Assembly (NCBI GenBank): GCA_001687465.1
Contig: LVLI01000006.1
Location: 124,001 to 188,000, forward strand
Source of the DNA: Halocafeteria seosinensis
Lineage: Eukaryota > Sar > Bigyra > Bicosoecida
Direction of reading: 5' to 3'
DNA: 64,000 nt
The position numbers and the translations under genes are program-made. Below, in pieces: positions 36,096 to 47,600 of the stretch (position 1 is the stretch's first letter; each line of letters begins with the position of its first letter). Under the pieces are notes generated by a model. The model saw nothing but the letters and a program-made list of their open reading frames with translations. It did no database searches and had not been told where the DNA came from.

Positions 36096-37592
36096 TTATT
36101 CCGCTCCTCCCCATTTCTGTATTCCATCGTCATTTTCGACAGCGCTTTCACTATCAGCATTGTCGTTGCGATGTTGAGGGGAGCCATTCGAACCCAGGCT
36201 CAATGATCGAGATCTGCTTCTTGATGGTCTTTCTTTATCTGATCTTTCATCCTCTTTCTTGCCCCGTTTCATCGTCTTTTTTCTGCGCTCTGCTGACCGG
36301 GACTTCCTGCCACGGTCTCGTTTCCGTTCAGAAGAGCGAGATCTTCGACGCCTTCGTGGAGGTGTTCGTGACCGCTCCTGTCGTCTTCTTTTGTTCCCAT
36401 ACGAACGTGGAGGATGTTTCTGATGCCTAGCAGCAGAGTCGGCAGTGAGACCTCGCCCCTTGACAATTCTCCCTTTCGAGTCTTTCCTTGTTTGCTCCCG
36501 ACTGTATGCCGGAGCTTTCCCACGCTTATTTTCGTCTCTAAGCCTATCCAACCACTTAGGTTTATCGTCACCAAAGTCGGGCAGCGATTTTACAGTAGGC
36601 GAAAATTCAGAATTCTCCTCTTCATCTGATCCCGTGTCAGAGGAAGAGTCGTCGTCACTTCCGGTCCCGCTGCTACTACTGCTGCTGCTGCTTGAGTCAC
36701 TGCCAGAAGAGCTCCCGCTGCCACTATCACTATCACTCCCTCGGTCGCTACCAGTGTCTGAACTCGAGTCGCTACTATCGCTGCCACTTTCACTACCGCT
36801 TTCAGACTGACTACTATGCTTTCGTTTCTTATCGCTCCTGTCACCCTTATTCCCCTTGGCTTTTCTCCTATCCCCTGCTTCTTTACGGGAAGTCTTAGAC
36901 GTGCTGGATCCAACAGAAGCTGATAGTTCGCCACAATCAGTAATGCGCGGAGGTTCCTTCGGGTAATCCGCTTCCACGGTCTCGAGGTTTTCTAGTTCTT
37001 TGATGAATTCCATCCCTGCAAGGCAACGAATAAGCGCAAGCGTCAAAAGACTACAACCCAGCACAGATGACACGTACCGCTGATGACCTGTCCAAACACC
37101 ACATGCTTACCGTCCAACCAAGGGCAGGGTACGAGCGTGATAAAAAATTGGCTCCCATTCGTACCAGGTCCAGCATTGGCCATGGACAATAATCCTGGCT
37201 TATCGTGTTTCAGTGCAAAGCTTTCATCTTCAAATTTGCCTCCGTAAATACTCTCTCCTCCGCGGCCTCGTTTGTGTTCAATGTCGCCTCCTTGCACCAT
37301 GAACTGGGGGATGATCCTATGGAAAAAAGTCCCCTTATAGTGCAGGTTGGCACCTGTAGCGGACCCTTTACCCTTCTCTCCAGTGCATAATGCTCGGAAA
37401 TTCTCAGCTGTTCGAGGCACTTGGGAATTGAATAGCAGGCATTCGACACGCTCTGTGCAACCATATACATTGTGTGAGTAAGTACATACATGCTCAGGAC
37501 ATTCATGCACACGTACCATGTCGTGTGGAGGTGCTAATGTCCATATACACCACCACATTGTCCCCAGACGCTGTTTCGTTGGAAGGAGGCAT
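36096..37592 (-). CDS. Cyclophilin with RS domain (nuclear peptidyl-prolyl isomerase)
   Basis: Three exons (37592-37517, 37452-37078, 37015-36096) give 456 residues. The cyclophilin domain (about residues 12-175) has [15 protein letters not shown], the catalytic Arg in [29 protein letters not shown] and the Trp in [11 protein letters not shown], so it should be active. The start methionine gives [10 protein letters not shown] before the first strand. After residue 200 comes a Ser/Asp/Glu-Gly tract, then an Arg/Ser-rich tail with [15 protein letters not shown] and RPSRSRSRS. This matches the PPIG/CypRS family that associates with SR splicing factors in nuclear speckles. Codon repetition in the serine tract makes spurious frames on the opposite strand. 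Confidence 0.93.
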
Positions 37593-37902
37593 TATACAGC
37601 ATTCATACACACAGTTTATTTAATACTCAAGTATACATATATTTGCTTGGATAATTAAGTTACATGTACATGCGTTTGTGTATCTGTCAAATCCATCGAC
37701 GAAGCTGGAGTATCCTCATCAAGACCGACTGTACCACAAGGTCTTGCACTGCAAAGTTTTAGGACTTAGGACCCTAGGGAAGTCTTAGGTGATACAATAA
37801 ATAGTGCAGTCTTCAATTTCTGAAACAGGGACTCCAACTTGGGGTGCCCTCTTGTTGGAGTCCCAGGGTATCAGTGTCCTACATGTATGGGGAGCATCTT
37901 TA
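37593..37902. other. Intergenic, cyclophilin-RS to Rab
   Basis: This 310-bp stretch separates two minus-strand genes. It is AT-rich around 37610-37670. It includes the cyclophilin promoter and the downstream end of the Rab. No gene seen. Confidence 0.5.
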
Positions 37903-39080
37903 CTAGCCTGAACAACATCGGCTTTCGTTCATCGAGGAAGACTCTCGTCGGCGTTGTTTCAAATCAACAATGTCCTGGTCTTCAGGCTTCTTCAGTCCCA
38001 CTGTCGTGGAGAGACTATCAAGCATTCCCCATAGCGCACTTCCTTCCTTTTCTTCAGGTACGCCAGGTTGCAGAGCAGCATCCTCGCTGCAGGTTAAACG
38101 CAACAGTCCTTTTCTGTAGTTTACAAGAGGACTGATGCAATATAATATTACGCAACATCACTTACCGGAAACGATCCACTGCGATGCGCTCCGATAGCGA
38201 CCGGAACGCCTCCTCTACTCCTTCTCCAGTTACCGCACTGTACACCCAAATTAACACCTAGACAGTTAGTAACACAGACAGGACGCACTAGTAGAGGTGC
38301 TAGTTTACCTAGTGTAGTGATGCTCGACGTCTGAGCCATTTTCCGCCAGTCTCTGAGAGCAAGTATGAATTAGCTTCGATTCCTCTTCGGTAGTAGACCT
38401 CGGACCTTCCACTAAGTCGACTTTGTTACCTAAAATGATCACCTGTGCTCCTTCGGTGCCGTGCCTGGATTCTCAGAAACTTCTTCAGAAGGTGAAGTAC
38501 AAGACGTCTGGCTTACGAATACGGGTGTACCTACCTTAAGATCTGAGGCACCCATTCCTCCGCTATACTCTCAAGAGTCGAAATATCTGTTACGTCGTAG
38601 ACGAATATATACCCATCACGCTTTCGGAAGAACGTAGGTGTAATCGCCCTAAAGCGCTCCTGGCCAGCCGTGTCGAAAAGTTGCAGACGTGCTACCACTG
38701 TTCAACAACCAGACGGAGAATTACCCTGGGAGAAATCAACGCGAGCCGGCTTACCTCAACACTTACATTCTCTGGGCCTCTCAATGTTGAACTCCTTGCA
38801 CTCGATATCTACTCCTGTTGTGGATTGGTAATCATGACGATCCAATACTCCATGACAGAAGCATCGTATCAGCGCCGACTTTCCTACAGCCATGTCGCCT
38901 GCAACGAAGGAAGGAAGCAGACACAGTTGTCGATGGATCCGTGGACTAACGAGTCACGTCACTGGGCGAGAGAAGCCTATCTATGATGTAATCGGACCAG
39001 AATATACACGCCGACATACCAGCTGTGGCGACCGAGATCACAACGTCGGCTTTGCTTTTGGCGGGATGTAACGAGGTCAT
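37903..39080 (-). CDS. Rab-family small GTPase with C-terminal CCSG
   Basis: Six exons are read between the ATG at 39080 and TAG at 37905-37903. All introns have GT-AG ends and restore the frame: donors follow ATAGCTG-type exon ends, for example at about 39020, 38757 and 38532. Motifs in order are GDMAVGKSALIRCF (P-loop), YQSTTGVDIECKEF (switch I), DTAGQERF (switch II with catalytic Gln), FVYDVTD, GNKVDL, and SAVTGEGV in place of the usual SAK. The C-terminus is an extended hypervariable tail ending MNESRCCSG, a two-cysteine geranylgeranylation signal of the CCXX kind. It is therefore a conventional membrane-trafficking Rab. The subfamily could not be fixed by eye. Its anchoring contrasts with the N-myristoylated Rab 10 kb away. 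Confidence 0.85.
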
Positions 39081-39747
39081 CCTCTCACTCTCCAGAGAAA
39101 GATAAGCACTAACTCAACAACAACAACAACAACAACAAACTTGAGAGAACAAGGTTGCAATATACAAGAAAATACAACAACCATGAAGCTTATCTGGCAT
39201 AACTTGAAGCCCAACTTCAACTTCAATACCGCCATTCCTAGCATCTATGGTGGTACAAGGCGTAGGTACATGTATTATGTATGTAGCCGCGAAGATAAAC
39301 TAATGTCAGCACCAGCTATGTGTGTCCAGGCAATAGTAGAAGCGAAGGAATAAAGACGTGGAAGTTGTACCGCAGCCTGCTGTCAGCAGGTTGTACAAGG
39401 GTCTTGTTCCATTCACAATTTGAATCACAAAATACTGTCGTTCTCGGCATTCCGACGGTTCGATTATCTATCTGCCCCGGGGTTCCCTTTCTCTGGAAGC
39501 ATCCTGGGTGTGTTCCACTGTGTGGGTACGTGGGAGAAACTGAAACACTATGGCCAATTCTAGACAAACAATCAGATGAACAAATGAGCACCAATTTCGG
39601 GAATTTACTGCGATCAGTAGATGTGTGCAGCACGAAGTCTCGTGTGCCGGATTTGGAAATGGTGGTTGATCGACACGTTTTCCCGTAGACTTTCCGTGCC
39701 CATGTCCGCCCGTCCCGATTTACCCCAATTGCTTCATGCGCATGCGG
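39081..39747. other. Intergenic region containing a CAA microsatellite
   Basis: This 667-bp stretch lies upstream of the Rab start. A (CAA/AAC)n run of about 26 bp sits at 39114-39139, only some 35 bp before the Rab ATG, so it lies in the promoter or 5' UTR. No coding region is supported here. Confidence 0.5.
39114..39139. repeat. (CAA)n microsatellite
   Basis: A run of eight or so CAA units is directly visible, in the region just upstream of the minus-strand Rab gene. Confidence 0.9.
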
Positions 39748-40302
39748 CTATTTAGAAATGCAATCATACGTAACCCCCTCAATGTGATTACGAACTGCGG
39801 AAACATCTGCCAGAATAATCACTTCTACGAGGATAGGACCGATGGTAAGCTCAGTTAGCAGTTTCGGACACTGTCGTTTCAAGAGTTCTAATAGCTGGTT
39901 TGTCTTGTTCTCCATCCATAGGTTAGGACCATCAGTATGGAGTGTACAGTAAGGATCGCAATACATGCGTGCCCGAGCATAAAATTCTCCGCCGTTATAT
40001 AGCAAGGACGACGTAGTAAGAATTGCGAATCTCTGACAGAAGTGTCCCAAGAAGTGCAGGTGCTCCTCGTCTCCAACTTCGTCCATCGATTGATGTCCGA
40101 GACACCAGCCAAAGAAAAAAAGTGCGAGGGAAAGTTGTCTATACATTGGAAGAGCGTTTCTGCATCTTTGCAAATTGTACACGGAACAGTATGGAAAGAT
40201 CTTGTATGACAACGAGGCTTCCAATCTGTACCGATCTCGAACACCTCCGACATCCTTCAACGAGTGCAGCACTGCAGAATACCGTCTTTGGCACCGTTCC
40301 AT
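39748..40302 (-). CDS. Hypothetical cysteine-rich protein
   Basis: An uninterrupted frame runs from an ATG at 40302 to a stop at 39748, giving 184 residues; the same frame is open further upstream to about 40386. It has many cysteines, one hydrophobic segment (YRQLSLALFFFGWCLGH), and ends with a hydrophobic helix (TIGPILVEVIILADVSAV). I recognise no family. It lies immediately downstream of the coiled-coil gene on the same strand, so it could be an additional exon, a separate small gene, or chance. The frame's length and lack of stops are the only support. Confidence 0.35.
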   Translation of the reverse strand: MERCQRRYSAVLHSLKDVGGVRDRYRLEASLSYKIFPYCSVYNLQRCRNALPMYRQLSLALFFFGWCLGHQSMDEVGDEEHLHFLGHFCQRFAILTTSSLLYNGGEFYARARMYCDPYCTLHTDGPNLWMENKTNQLLELLKRQCPKLLTELTIGPILVEVIILADVSAVRNHIEGVTYDCISK

Positions 40303-40436
40303 TGCAAAGCTGATAGCTATTACGCACAGCTTGAGGTCAACCGGGAGAGAAATTATGGTACGAAGCGACCTGGCATCCTCGTTCAAGTATTCAAATCTGT
40401 AAGGATCAGGACTGGTACGAGCTCTTCAGGAGTCGG

Positions 40437-42506
40437 CTATTGTTTCCCAGTTTGTTGATTTCCATCTCCTGCTGAGTCTATAGGGTGCGACTGCAAACGA
40501 TCTTTTAGAGGGATTTTCAGTTTCTTCCATTGTAGCCACCGTAAATATCTGTCAGGAGACACGTCCAGAGAATTCAGCAAAACCTTAATGGGTTTCTTCA
40601 AAGCTACTGGCCAGTACGGGGCATCTTCTTCTGATATACTCCCCAATACTTGTTTCACATCTTCGTCTCGTAGATGAGCAAAGATAGATTCCTGATTTTC
40701 GAGCGAAATTTCAGGTTCTACCTCGAGACCTAACGTTGACGCCGTCGCAGGACGAGTGCTATCGAACATATCGTCTTCGGGAATATAGTGTTGGAATACA
40801 GTTGGATCGGTTGGTCCAGTATACTTGTGGAACAGGTTATCTCTCTTAGATAGAATCATTACTTCGAGATGGAGCCGGTCGAGGAGCAAGAAGACATTTG
40901 TAGCTGACAGAACAATACACTTGTGTAACGCTAACCGAATAACATGCAGAAACACACGATCAACGCATGATAGTTCGTTTTTGCCGCTGGGAACTGCTTG
41001 GATTACTTTCTTGTACATCCTCTGACTGTGCAGTTGTCGCTTCAGAGTTTCGTATTCATGCTCTAGGCGCATGCTCTCTATTCCTTCGCGAGGGTCAAGT
41101 TCATCTGGTCCCGGGTTTGCAAAAAATGAGCGCGCTGTAACAGTAGCAATGGTACTTGGTGGTCGACAGACGAAAGACTTACTTGGGCCTGAGAAGGCCT
41201 TATACTTTGCAGCGTAGCGTTGCGGGAACTCATATACAAAGCGGCCCTGTGCAGGTAAGATACACCTAACGAATTACATGATGTCGAATGAAACTGCATT
41301 TCTCTGGACCACGACTCACCAAGTCCTGGACATACGAAGAAATAACAACACGTTGATGACGAGCACCATGAAACCATGTTATTAATAGCATCGTAACCCA
41401 CCTGCTGTAGCTGTTTGCTCATCAAATACTTAGACTTCTGAATACTCTTCTCAGTCTCTTTCATTTCTTGCACGCTGAACGCAGTCACGATTTCAAGCAC
41501 TAATGAGCAGATAGGAGTATTACATATCGACCCAATGCTAATTGCTTACGCCTGCTGACTTCTGTCAAACACTTCGTTGTACTCTTCATCATACTGCCGC
41601 TGCTTTGAACTCCCAACAAATTGCACGGCTGAATGCGGGCGCGACCCGGAAGCACTCCGATTGCGGGTGCGAGAAGAAAATCGTAAAGATTCTTCCTTGT
41701 CAGACGAGTCAACACTGGACCTCCTCGCCTGTCGCGGGTGTTTTTCTGAATTGGTGAAGTCCGGAACCCCATTGACTCACAAATAGTCTTGGAACAATCC
41801 AGTAATTATTTCACATACTCTCAAGCATGCTATCCTTTCCATACGTGGGAAGTTCCTCCACTTTCGCGTATCGACTTAGCGTCTGCTGTACCCGTTGGTC
41901 ACTTCGCTGTTCTGCTTGTTCACACTGTGTCTGCAAGATCTGTCGATGCGCCCCCCATGGCGACGAAGAACTCGATTCACGTCGCCTCGATGAACCGCGA
42001 GGGCTAAAGTTCTTGGTATAACTGACATCTTCCTGAAATCCAAAGTCCATTAACTCTTCCAGATCCTGCGTGCGCAAAATGGGAAGTTACTCTACGTAGT
42101 CAACACGGTTCTCTCACTACAGTAGGCCCATACAGTGTTGCGAGTATTATGCGGTCGCAAAGATCCCCTCCAACTCTGGATTTCACCTGCGGGTTCTGTC
42201 CCGGCATATAAATCTTTGGGTAATCTAGCTATACTAGGTGTACTCTCAAGTACCCGAGCCAGCTGCGGAATCACACAAGCCCTAATCAAGAACGTTGCCG
42301 ATGTCTCCTCCCGAAGATTCGGTTCTTACCTTGCTTTCTCGAGTGCCCTCTCCGCAACGGACAAACACCTTGCGGTGTTCACTGCATGCTATTAAGCGCT
42401 TCAATTCCGCTCGACCTAGGTCTGGATTATTTCGCCTTCGTCGCTGCTTCGAGGAACTTGGGCGTGTCGACGATTCCCCTCGGGGCCGAACAGGGGTGGT
42501 TTGCAT
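40437..42506 (-). CDS. Unidentified coiled-coil protein, multi-exon
   Basis: Starting at the ATG 42506 (MQTTPVRPRGESS), I can follow seven exons with in-phase GT-AG junctions. They include 42506-42330, one reading LARVLESTPSIARLPKDLYAG, one with QEDVSYTKNFSPRG and a Gln/Arg-rich helix, one with VPDFTNSEKHPRQ and RPHSAVQFVGSS, a short exon VQEMKETEKSIQKSKYLMS, one reading GRFVYEFPQRYAAKYKAFSG, and the long last exon. The last exon has a coiled coil (MRLEHEYETLKRQLHSQRMY) and a region with VDRVFLHVIRLALHKC. It stops at 40437. The Ser/Arg-rich N-terminal half looks disordered. The architecture recalls cytoskeletal or ciliary coiled-coil proteins, but no family was recognised. Junctions are tentative. 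Confidence 0.5.
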
Positions 42507-43131
42507 TTTTTTTCCCCGTTTCTTCGGAGGGTACTTAACGGATTAAAACCGTAATATTGGTCTTTCCTATATCACCATCGCACAACGTGAGACAATAAGT
42601 CGAACTCAATCGTGGAATCGCAACTTGCCTCGGCGCTAACGGCATCCGAGTCAACGTAATCTCTCCTTCCCCAACTAAAACGTGTAAGATGGGATTTACG
42701 CGCATTGAGAAGAAATACTAAAGGGGAAGGAGCTAACAACAGTAAAACGTCACTTAAAACTAATTTTTGCGTCGCCTGAGATTGTGCATAGAAGCTGCGA
42801 AGGTCGCAGCGGCTGCGACCGTCTGCTGCTCTGGTGGAATTCACCACACAAGTACACACGGACAACACTACCACAGTGATACACGATATTTACATGTCGC
42901 ATGGATAATTTGAAGCATTTTATGGTTCAACGAGAGGTAAATCTGTAAGAAGCTTCCAACACTGAGGAAAGTCAACCCGAGTGTCGGACAATGGACCACA
43001 TCATGTGCAACCATTCCCAATTCTTACCAGAGATGTATTTTTCGGAGTACCAGAACCCAGGGAATAAATCAAAGTAAAACAGAACAATACATATGTTTGA
43101 AAATTGCTCCTTCATCGTACTCTCAGCTAGT
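42507..43131. other. Intergenic, PH-domain gene to coiled-coil gene
   Basis: This 625-bp stretch lies between two minus-strand genes. It should contain the coiled-coil gene promoter and the PH gene 3' UTR. Only a short frame without an ATG occurs. Nothing else was seen. Confidence 0.5.
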
Positions 43132-44055
43132 TCAATACTCACTATCCTCCCCATGTTCAGCGACTGTCGCAGGCACACTATCCTGGCCTGTGTGGGAAGA
43201 ATCAATGGATCTTCTCCCAACACTTCCCACGTTGTCATCGTAGTAGGAGTCAGCTAAACTTGTAGAGGAAGGAGAAGATCCCATAGCTGTGTGTTTGATT
43301 GGACTGGCTTGCAGCGATTCACCTTCCTCCGGAATGAGATACCACGGCAGCGCTTTTGGTGGGGGCGGTTGTGGCAACACAGGGAACCCTCTTGGATTAT
43401 AATCTTGCATCGCCTGCATGACTCCCATGATCGCCGAGTACCAAGAATCCCTGTCGCTTGGTGACCCAAAAGCTAACACTTCCGACTGCCTTGCTGTAAC
43501 GAGGAGGATACCGTCCGTGCTGAGTTTGGAGTGTTCGATCTTCACGCGGTGTATTCGAGCTCCTTCGAGGGATAAATAAGCCTTTGGGGCTGGAAGTGGC
43601 GAGGAAAAGCCTGGAAATTTCCCAGAGAAAGCCACTCTACAATCGTTGAAATCATGTTCCTCTCGATCTCTCGAGGCATTGGCTGCCTCCTTTTCATGCC
43701 TATAATACGCCAGTGTCCCTCCGTGAAGGACGAAATATCGATCCTTCCATGACTTTAGCTTATCAAGACCGAAACTGATGCCTCCCCTCTTCTTAATGTA
43801 GCCTGTCAATGTGGGACTGCTTCGGAGGAGAGCCCCTCGTATCTGTTGCGGCGTCATTTTTCGTTGAAGTGCCTTCTTCCCTGCTCCCGGAGCTACTCTA
43901 CCTCCAGTAGCATCATGCGTGCTCCTCGACGGACTAATAGTAGATTGTCCAGAGGCGGCGGAGAAGGATCCTCTGGGAGAATGGGGCTCAGAATTTCCCA
44001 TGAACTCGTGATAGGACGCCGTCCCCGTTGAAGATGCTGAGGATCGATAGCTCAT
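43132..44055 (-). CDS. PH-domain protein
   Basis: A single exon from the ATG at 44055 to the stop at 43132 encodes 307 residues. Residues 1-75 are Ser/Gly/Pro-rich and probably disordered. The pleckstrin-homology domain spans about residues 80-205. It opens with LTGYIKKRGG, then SWKDRYFVLHGGTLAYYR (the phosphoinositide-contacting strands), and closes with the invariant Trp helix DRDSWYSAIMGVMQAM. An insert between strands 3 and 4 contains SGKFPGFSSPLPAPK. The tail has a Pro-rich piece (PVLPQPPPPKALPWY) and acidic and serine residues. A role recruiting a complex to phosphoinositide membranes is inferred from the domain alone. Confidence 0.85.
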   Translation of the reverse strand: MSYRSSASSTGTASYHEFMGNSEPHSPRGSFSAASGQSTISPSRSTHDATGGRVAPGAGKKALQRKMTPQQIRGALLRSSPTLTGYIKKRGGISFGLDKLKSWKDRYFVLHGGTLAYYRHEKEAANASRDREEHDFNDCRVAFSGKFPGFSSPLPAPKAYLSLEGARIHRVKIEHSKLSTDGILLVTARQSEVLAFGSPSDRDSWYSAIMGVMQAMQDYNPRGFPVLPQPPPPKALPWYLIPEEGESLQASPIKHTAMGSSPSSTSLADSYYDDNVGSVGRRSIDSSHTGQDSVPATVAEHGEDSEY

Positions 44056-44690
44056 CTCGTGATCCAAGCACTACTGTAGACCCATTCATAAAACAAACAA
44101 GAGTGACAGCAGTTTTATATTGGAGTACTATGTTTTGCATCTTCGATGAACCTTTTCGATTCAATTTTGTTTCCAACAACAACACCTTCGTCAGGTCCTC
44201 TAGTCTCCGTCTGGCCTCCTGTGTGTATTCTCGTAACCTACACATACACCCACATATTTCACAAGGAATACTTAAGGTCCATAAGTTATGGAATATTTAA
44301 GAGAAATATTCAAGTGCTCGCATTGAAGGAAGATGAATCGAGGCTTCTTGTTTAGTATCTGCGACGGGGCACCATCTGCGACACATGTGGCACGGTGGGC
44401 GGTACAACGTTGTACATGTCATGATGACGGTAGGAGCAATACCAATACACACTGATGGGATGTAGAGCCAGAGAACCACGGTGGGAGGCGTTACAGCCTG
44501 ATCTAGTTTGTATTAGTAGTCTACATGCTACACTAAGCAAGCAATGTGAGGAGTGAACCCTATTCACAATGCGGCGCATCACCGTGATAGCCGGAGTTGA
44601 CAACAGGTGTGTATTGGTATTGCTCCTACCGGAAGACGTGCCTGCTACAGGCTACGCCACACCGTGTGAGGGGTGAACTCTACCCGGAAC
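44056..44690. other. Intergenic region with a 25-bp inverted repeat
   Basis: This 635-bp stretch lies between two minus-strand genes. It includes the 3' flank of the DUF898-like gene, where the inverted repeat lies, and the PH-gene promoter. No coding region is supported. Confidence 0.5.
44428..44631. repeat. Perfect 25-bp inverted repeat (arms 44428-44452 and 44607-44631)
   Basis: The left arm begins CGGTAGGAGCAATACCAATA and the right arm is its exact reverse complement over 25 bases, with a 154-bp spacer. It lies about 60 bp downstream of the DUF898-like gene's stop, so the transcript could fold into a long stem. It might also be the terminal repeats of a small non-autonomous element, but I see no flanking target duplication. 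Confidence 0.85.
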
Positions 44691-47600
44691 TTAGGTTTCC
44701 TTTGGGTCGCCTGTCAAAGCATTTGTACCAGTGGTATTCCCGACATCCGTGGAAGCATGCTCCTCTTGAGACGGCTGCTGGCGCTGCTGTGCTCCCCCTT
44801 GCATTGAAATGTTATGCTGTGCCATACTTACCCCGGAAAAGTCTTGTTGCGCATTCGCTTGGCCCATGTATTGGTTTTGCATCACTTGCCCAGGATAAGG
44901 CTGCCAGTTGGGTGGTACTTGCTGCGGGTATCCAGAAGAAGCTATCATTCCCTCGGAACTACCGGCATCAGAGTTGTTTTGACCTTGCATTGGTTGCTCC
45001 GGGTATCCAGAGGGGCCCATCATTCCCTCCGGGCTACGGATCATATCGTTGCTCTGACCTTGCATTGGTTGCTGCGGGTATCCAGGGGGGGCCATCATTC
45101 CCTCCGGGCTACGGATCATATCGTTGCTTTGACCTTGCACTGGTTGCTGAGTGCTAGGTTGAGTGATTTGTTGAGCAAATGGACCCTGTTGGGAATTCGG
45201 TGGGTTAGTAGCCATTGCTTGATCTTGGGGTGCTTGCCAAACTCCTTGTCCAGGATAAGGCTGCCAGTTGGGTGGTACTTGCTGCGGGTATCCAGAGAAA
45301 GCTATCATTCCCTCGGAACTACGGGCATCAGAGTTGTTTTGGCGTTGCATTGGTTGTTGCCCGTATCCAGAAGGAGGCATCATTCCCTCTGGGCTTCGGA
45401 TGACGATAGCGTCGTTTTGACCTTGCATTGGTTGCTGCGGATATCCAGGGGGAGCCATCGTTCCGTCCGGGCTACGGATCATATCGTTGCTTTGACCTTG
45501 CACTGGTTGTTGAGTGCTAAATTGAGGAGTCTGTTGAGCAAATGGACCTTGTTGGGAATTCGGTGGGTTAGTAGCGATTGCTTGACCTTGGGGTGGTTGC
45601 CAACCTCCTTGAACACCTTGAACACCTTGAAACGTTTGTTGAGGATACCACGGGGTACCAACTGTGCCGACTGAGCCTTGGAACGTTGCACTGTGTTGGC
45701 CTTGCACTAGGTGCGTCTGGTTTGCGTTGGCCATTCTACTGTTCACCGTTTGGGGCGGGTTAACTTGTGCTCCCTGAAATCCAGCGCCCGGCGGCTGCTG
45801 TTGATTCGGTACAGCTTGTCTGGGACCACTGCTGGTTTGGAACTGTTGAGGGTATCCTGGCCCAGGAGGCATCCACCCTTGTGGGCTCTGAAAACCGGCA
45901 AAGTTCTGGTTCGGAAACTGTTGGGGAGGATGAGATTGATTCATTGGGCTCATCTCATGTTGGGGTGCACCGCCCATCATGCCCCCATTTTGCATCGGCG
46001 GTACTTGTAACCCTTGTTGAGGGTACTTCGGATGTCCACCGTGTGCCCCCATGTATCCCGGGTAAGGCATAGTTTGCGTGTCTATCGGTGCATTTTGTTG
46101 AGGGGGGTGCATGCCGGCTCCGGGTAAGAGTGGCTGCTGGTTCTCGGGCATTGACTTCCCTTCCAGCCGACTAGAGTTTCCCTGTTCAGTAAGAGCTACC
46201 TCCATTTCCACTTGGTTCTTGCTCAAATACCTTGACAACCGGATGTGTGAGTCAACCCCTTTGTTAAACATTCCTTGACATAAGCGACAACAAGTTTTTA
46301 CGTAGAGGCCTAACCTGCGACGACTAAACACTGTAGACGAAAACATGATAGGAAAGTAAGTTAGCTGAATATCGTACCAGGCACACTTATCGAAACTCTC
46401 ATCGAATGTAACCTTAGCCCCTCCAAGGATCATATCTTCTACTGTTGCTTTTTCCAGCACATAGTCACCAAAGTACGCACCAAGACAAGGGACACAACCC
46501 CAACAACATGCTGTACAGTGATCATTACAATGAGGGCCAGCTGCATGGTATTTGAATGAGTTGGAACCGGAAGCTGCGAGCAGTGCAAATAAGAACGAGG
46601 GCAGAGTGAACACTCCCTTCGAGGGTCCGACAAAGAGGGGAGACGTACGAGGCGGTATGCCAACGAAGCGAATCCTGCTATCAAGCCACTTCAGGTACAT
46701 TTTTCCAGCGAAGCTGCTAGCAAACAGACATGAACGTTAACGACACGTGCTGGTAAGTTTAGAAGAAACCGAGCATCACCCACCATCGCTCCCAAAGAGT
46801 CAATGTCAGGAAATTCAGCAGTTTTTCATAACAGAATCGAAGGTAAGCATCGCCGAAGTCGAGATCGTACTTGACAGTACGTTTCTGAACTCTCATCGAT
46901 TCGATAATTGCACGGTTCTTCGCAAACGTGACAAACGGGGAAGGAATCCAGAAAATATGGAGATCTAGAGGTGTGATTTTCTGAATAAGGTTCAGTATCT
47001 TTTCAAAGAGTCCCAGAACGAGCCCAACAGTGAAGAAATAAAGCTGCGGTTCGCAAAGTACGATCATCTATGATGAACTGAACGCCACTGGCATTCCAGG
47101 AATAACATTGTGCCGGCACTCACCTTCGCCAGGCATTTTAGTTCTACAGAAAACACAGCAAAATCCATTCCTTCCTCGTCAAATTGTTTTCGCGGTTTAT
47201 TTTGGCAAGAGGAGCACACTTTAGATGGTCTCCAATCCATGACCTTGCACAACATGACAACAGGCATCAGAGAGCCATGTCCGAAGAGACCAATTTCCAT
47301 TACTAGGAACATATGGCGGATGCGTTTCAAGGTCCTCAACTTGCCGATATCCTCCTCCGCGATCCCTACTCCGTATATGTCTATCCCATTCAGTAATACG
47401 AATAAACTATGAGCTGCAGCCCCCAGGAAAATAATGCTCGTCGCTACAAAAACGTAGAATGGATCTATATTCTTGATGGTTTTTCCAAGTGAGATTGGTT
47501 CCACAGGCACCTCTAGGGAATGCTTGGCCTGTTCTTCCAGCTCCGCCATCCGCTTCTTCTCCTTTCGCAGCCGTTCGGTCTCGACGCGCTTGTACCAATT

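Noticed and set aside
44814-45674. Plus-strand 286-codon frame
   Set aside because: It is antisense to the repetitive Gln-rich tail of the DUF898-like gene; repeats without stops create spurious open frames on the other strand.
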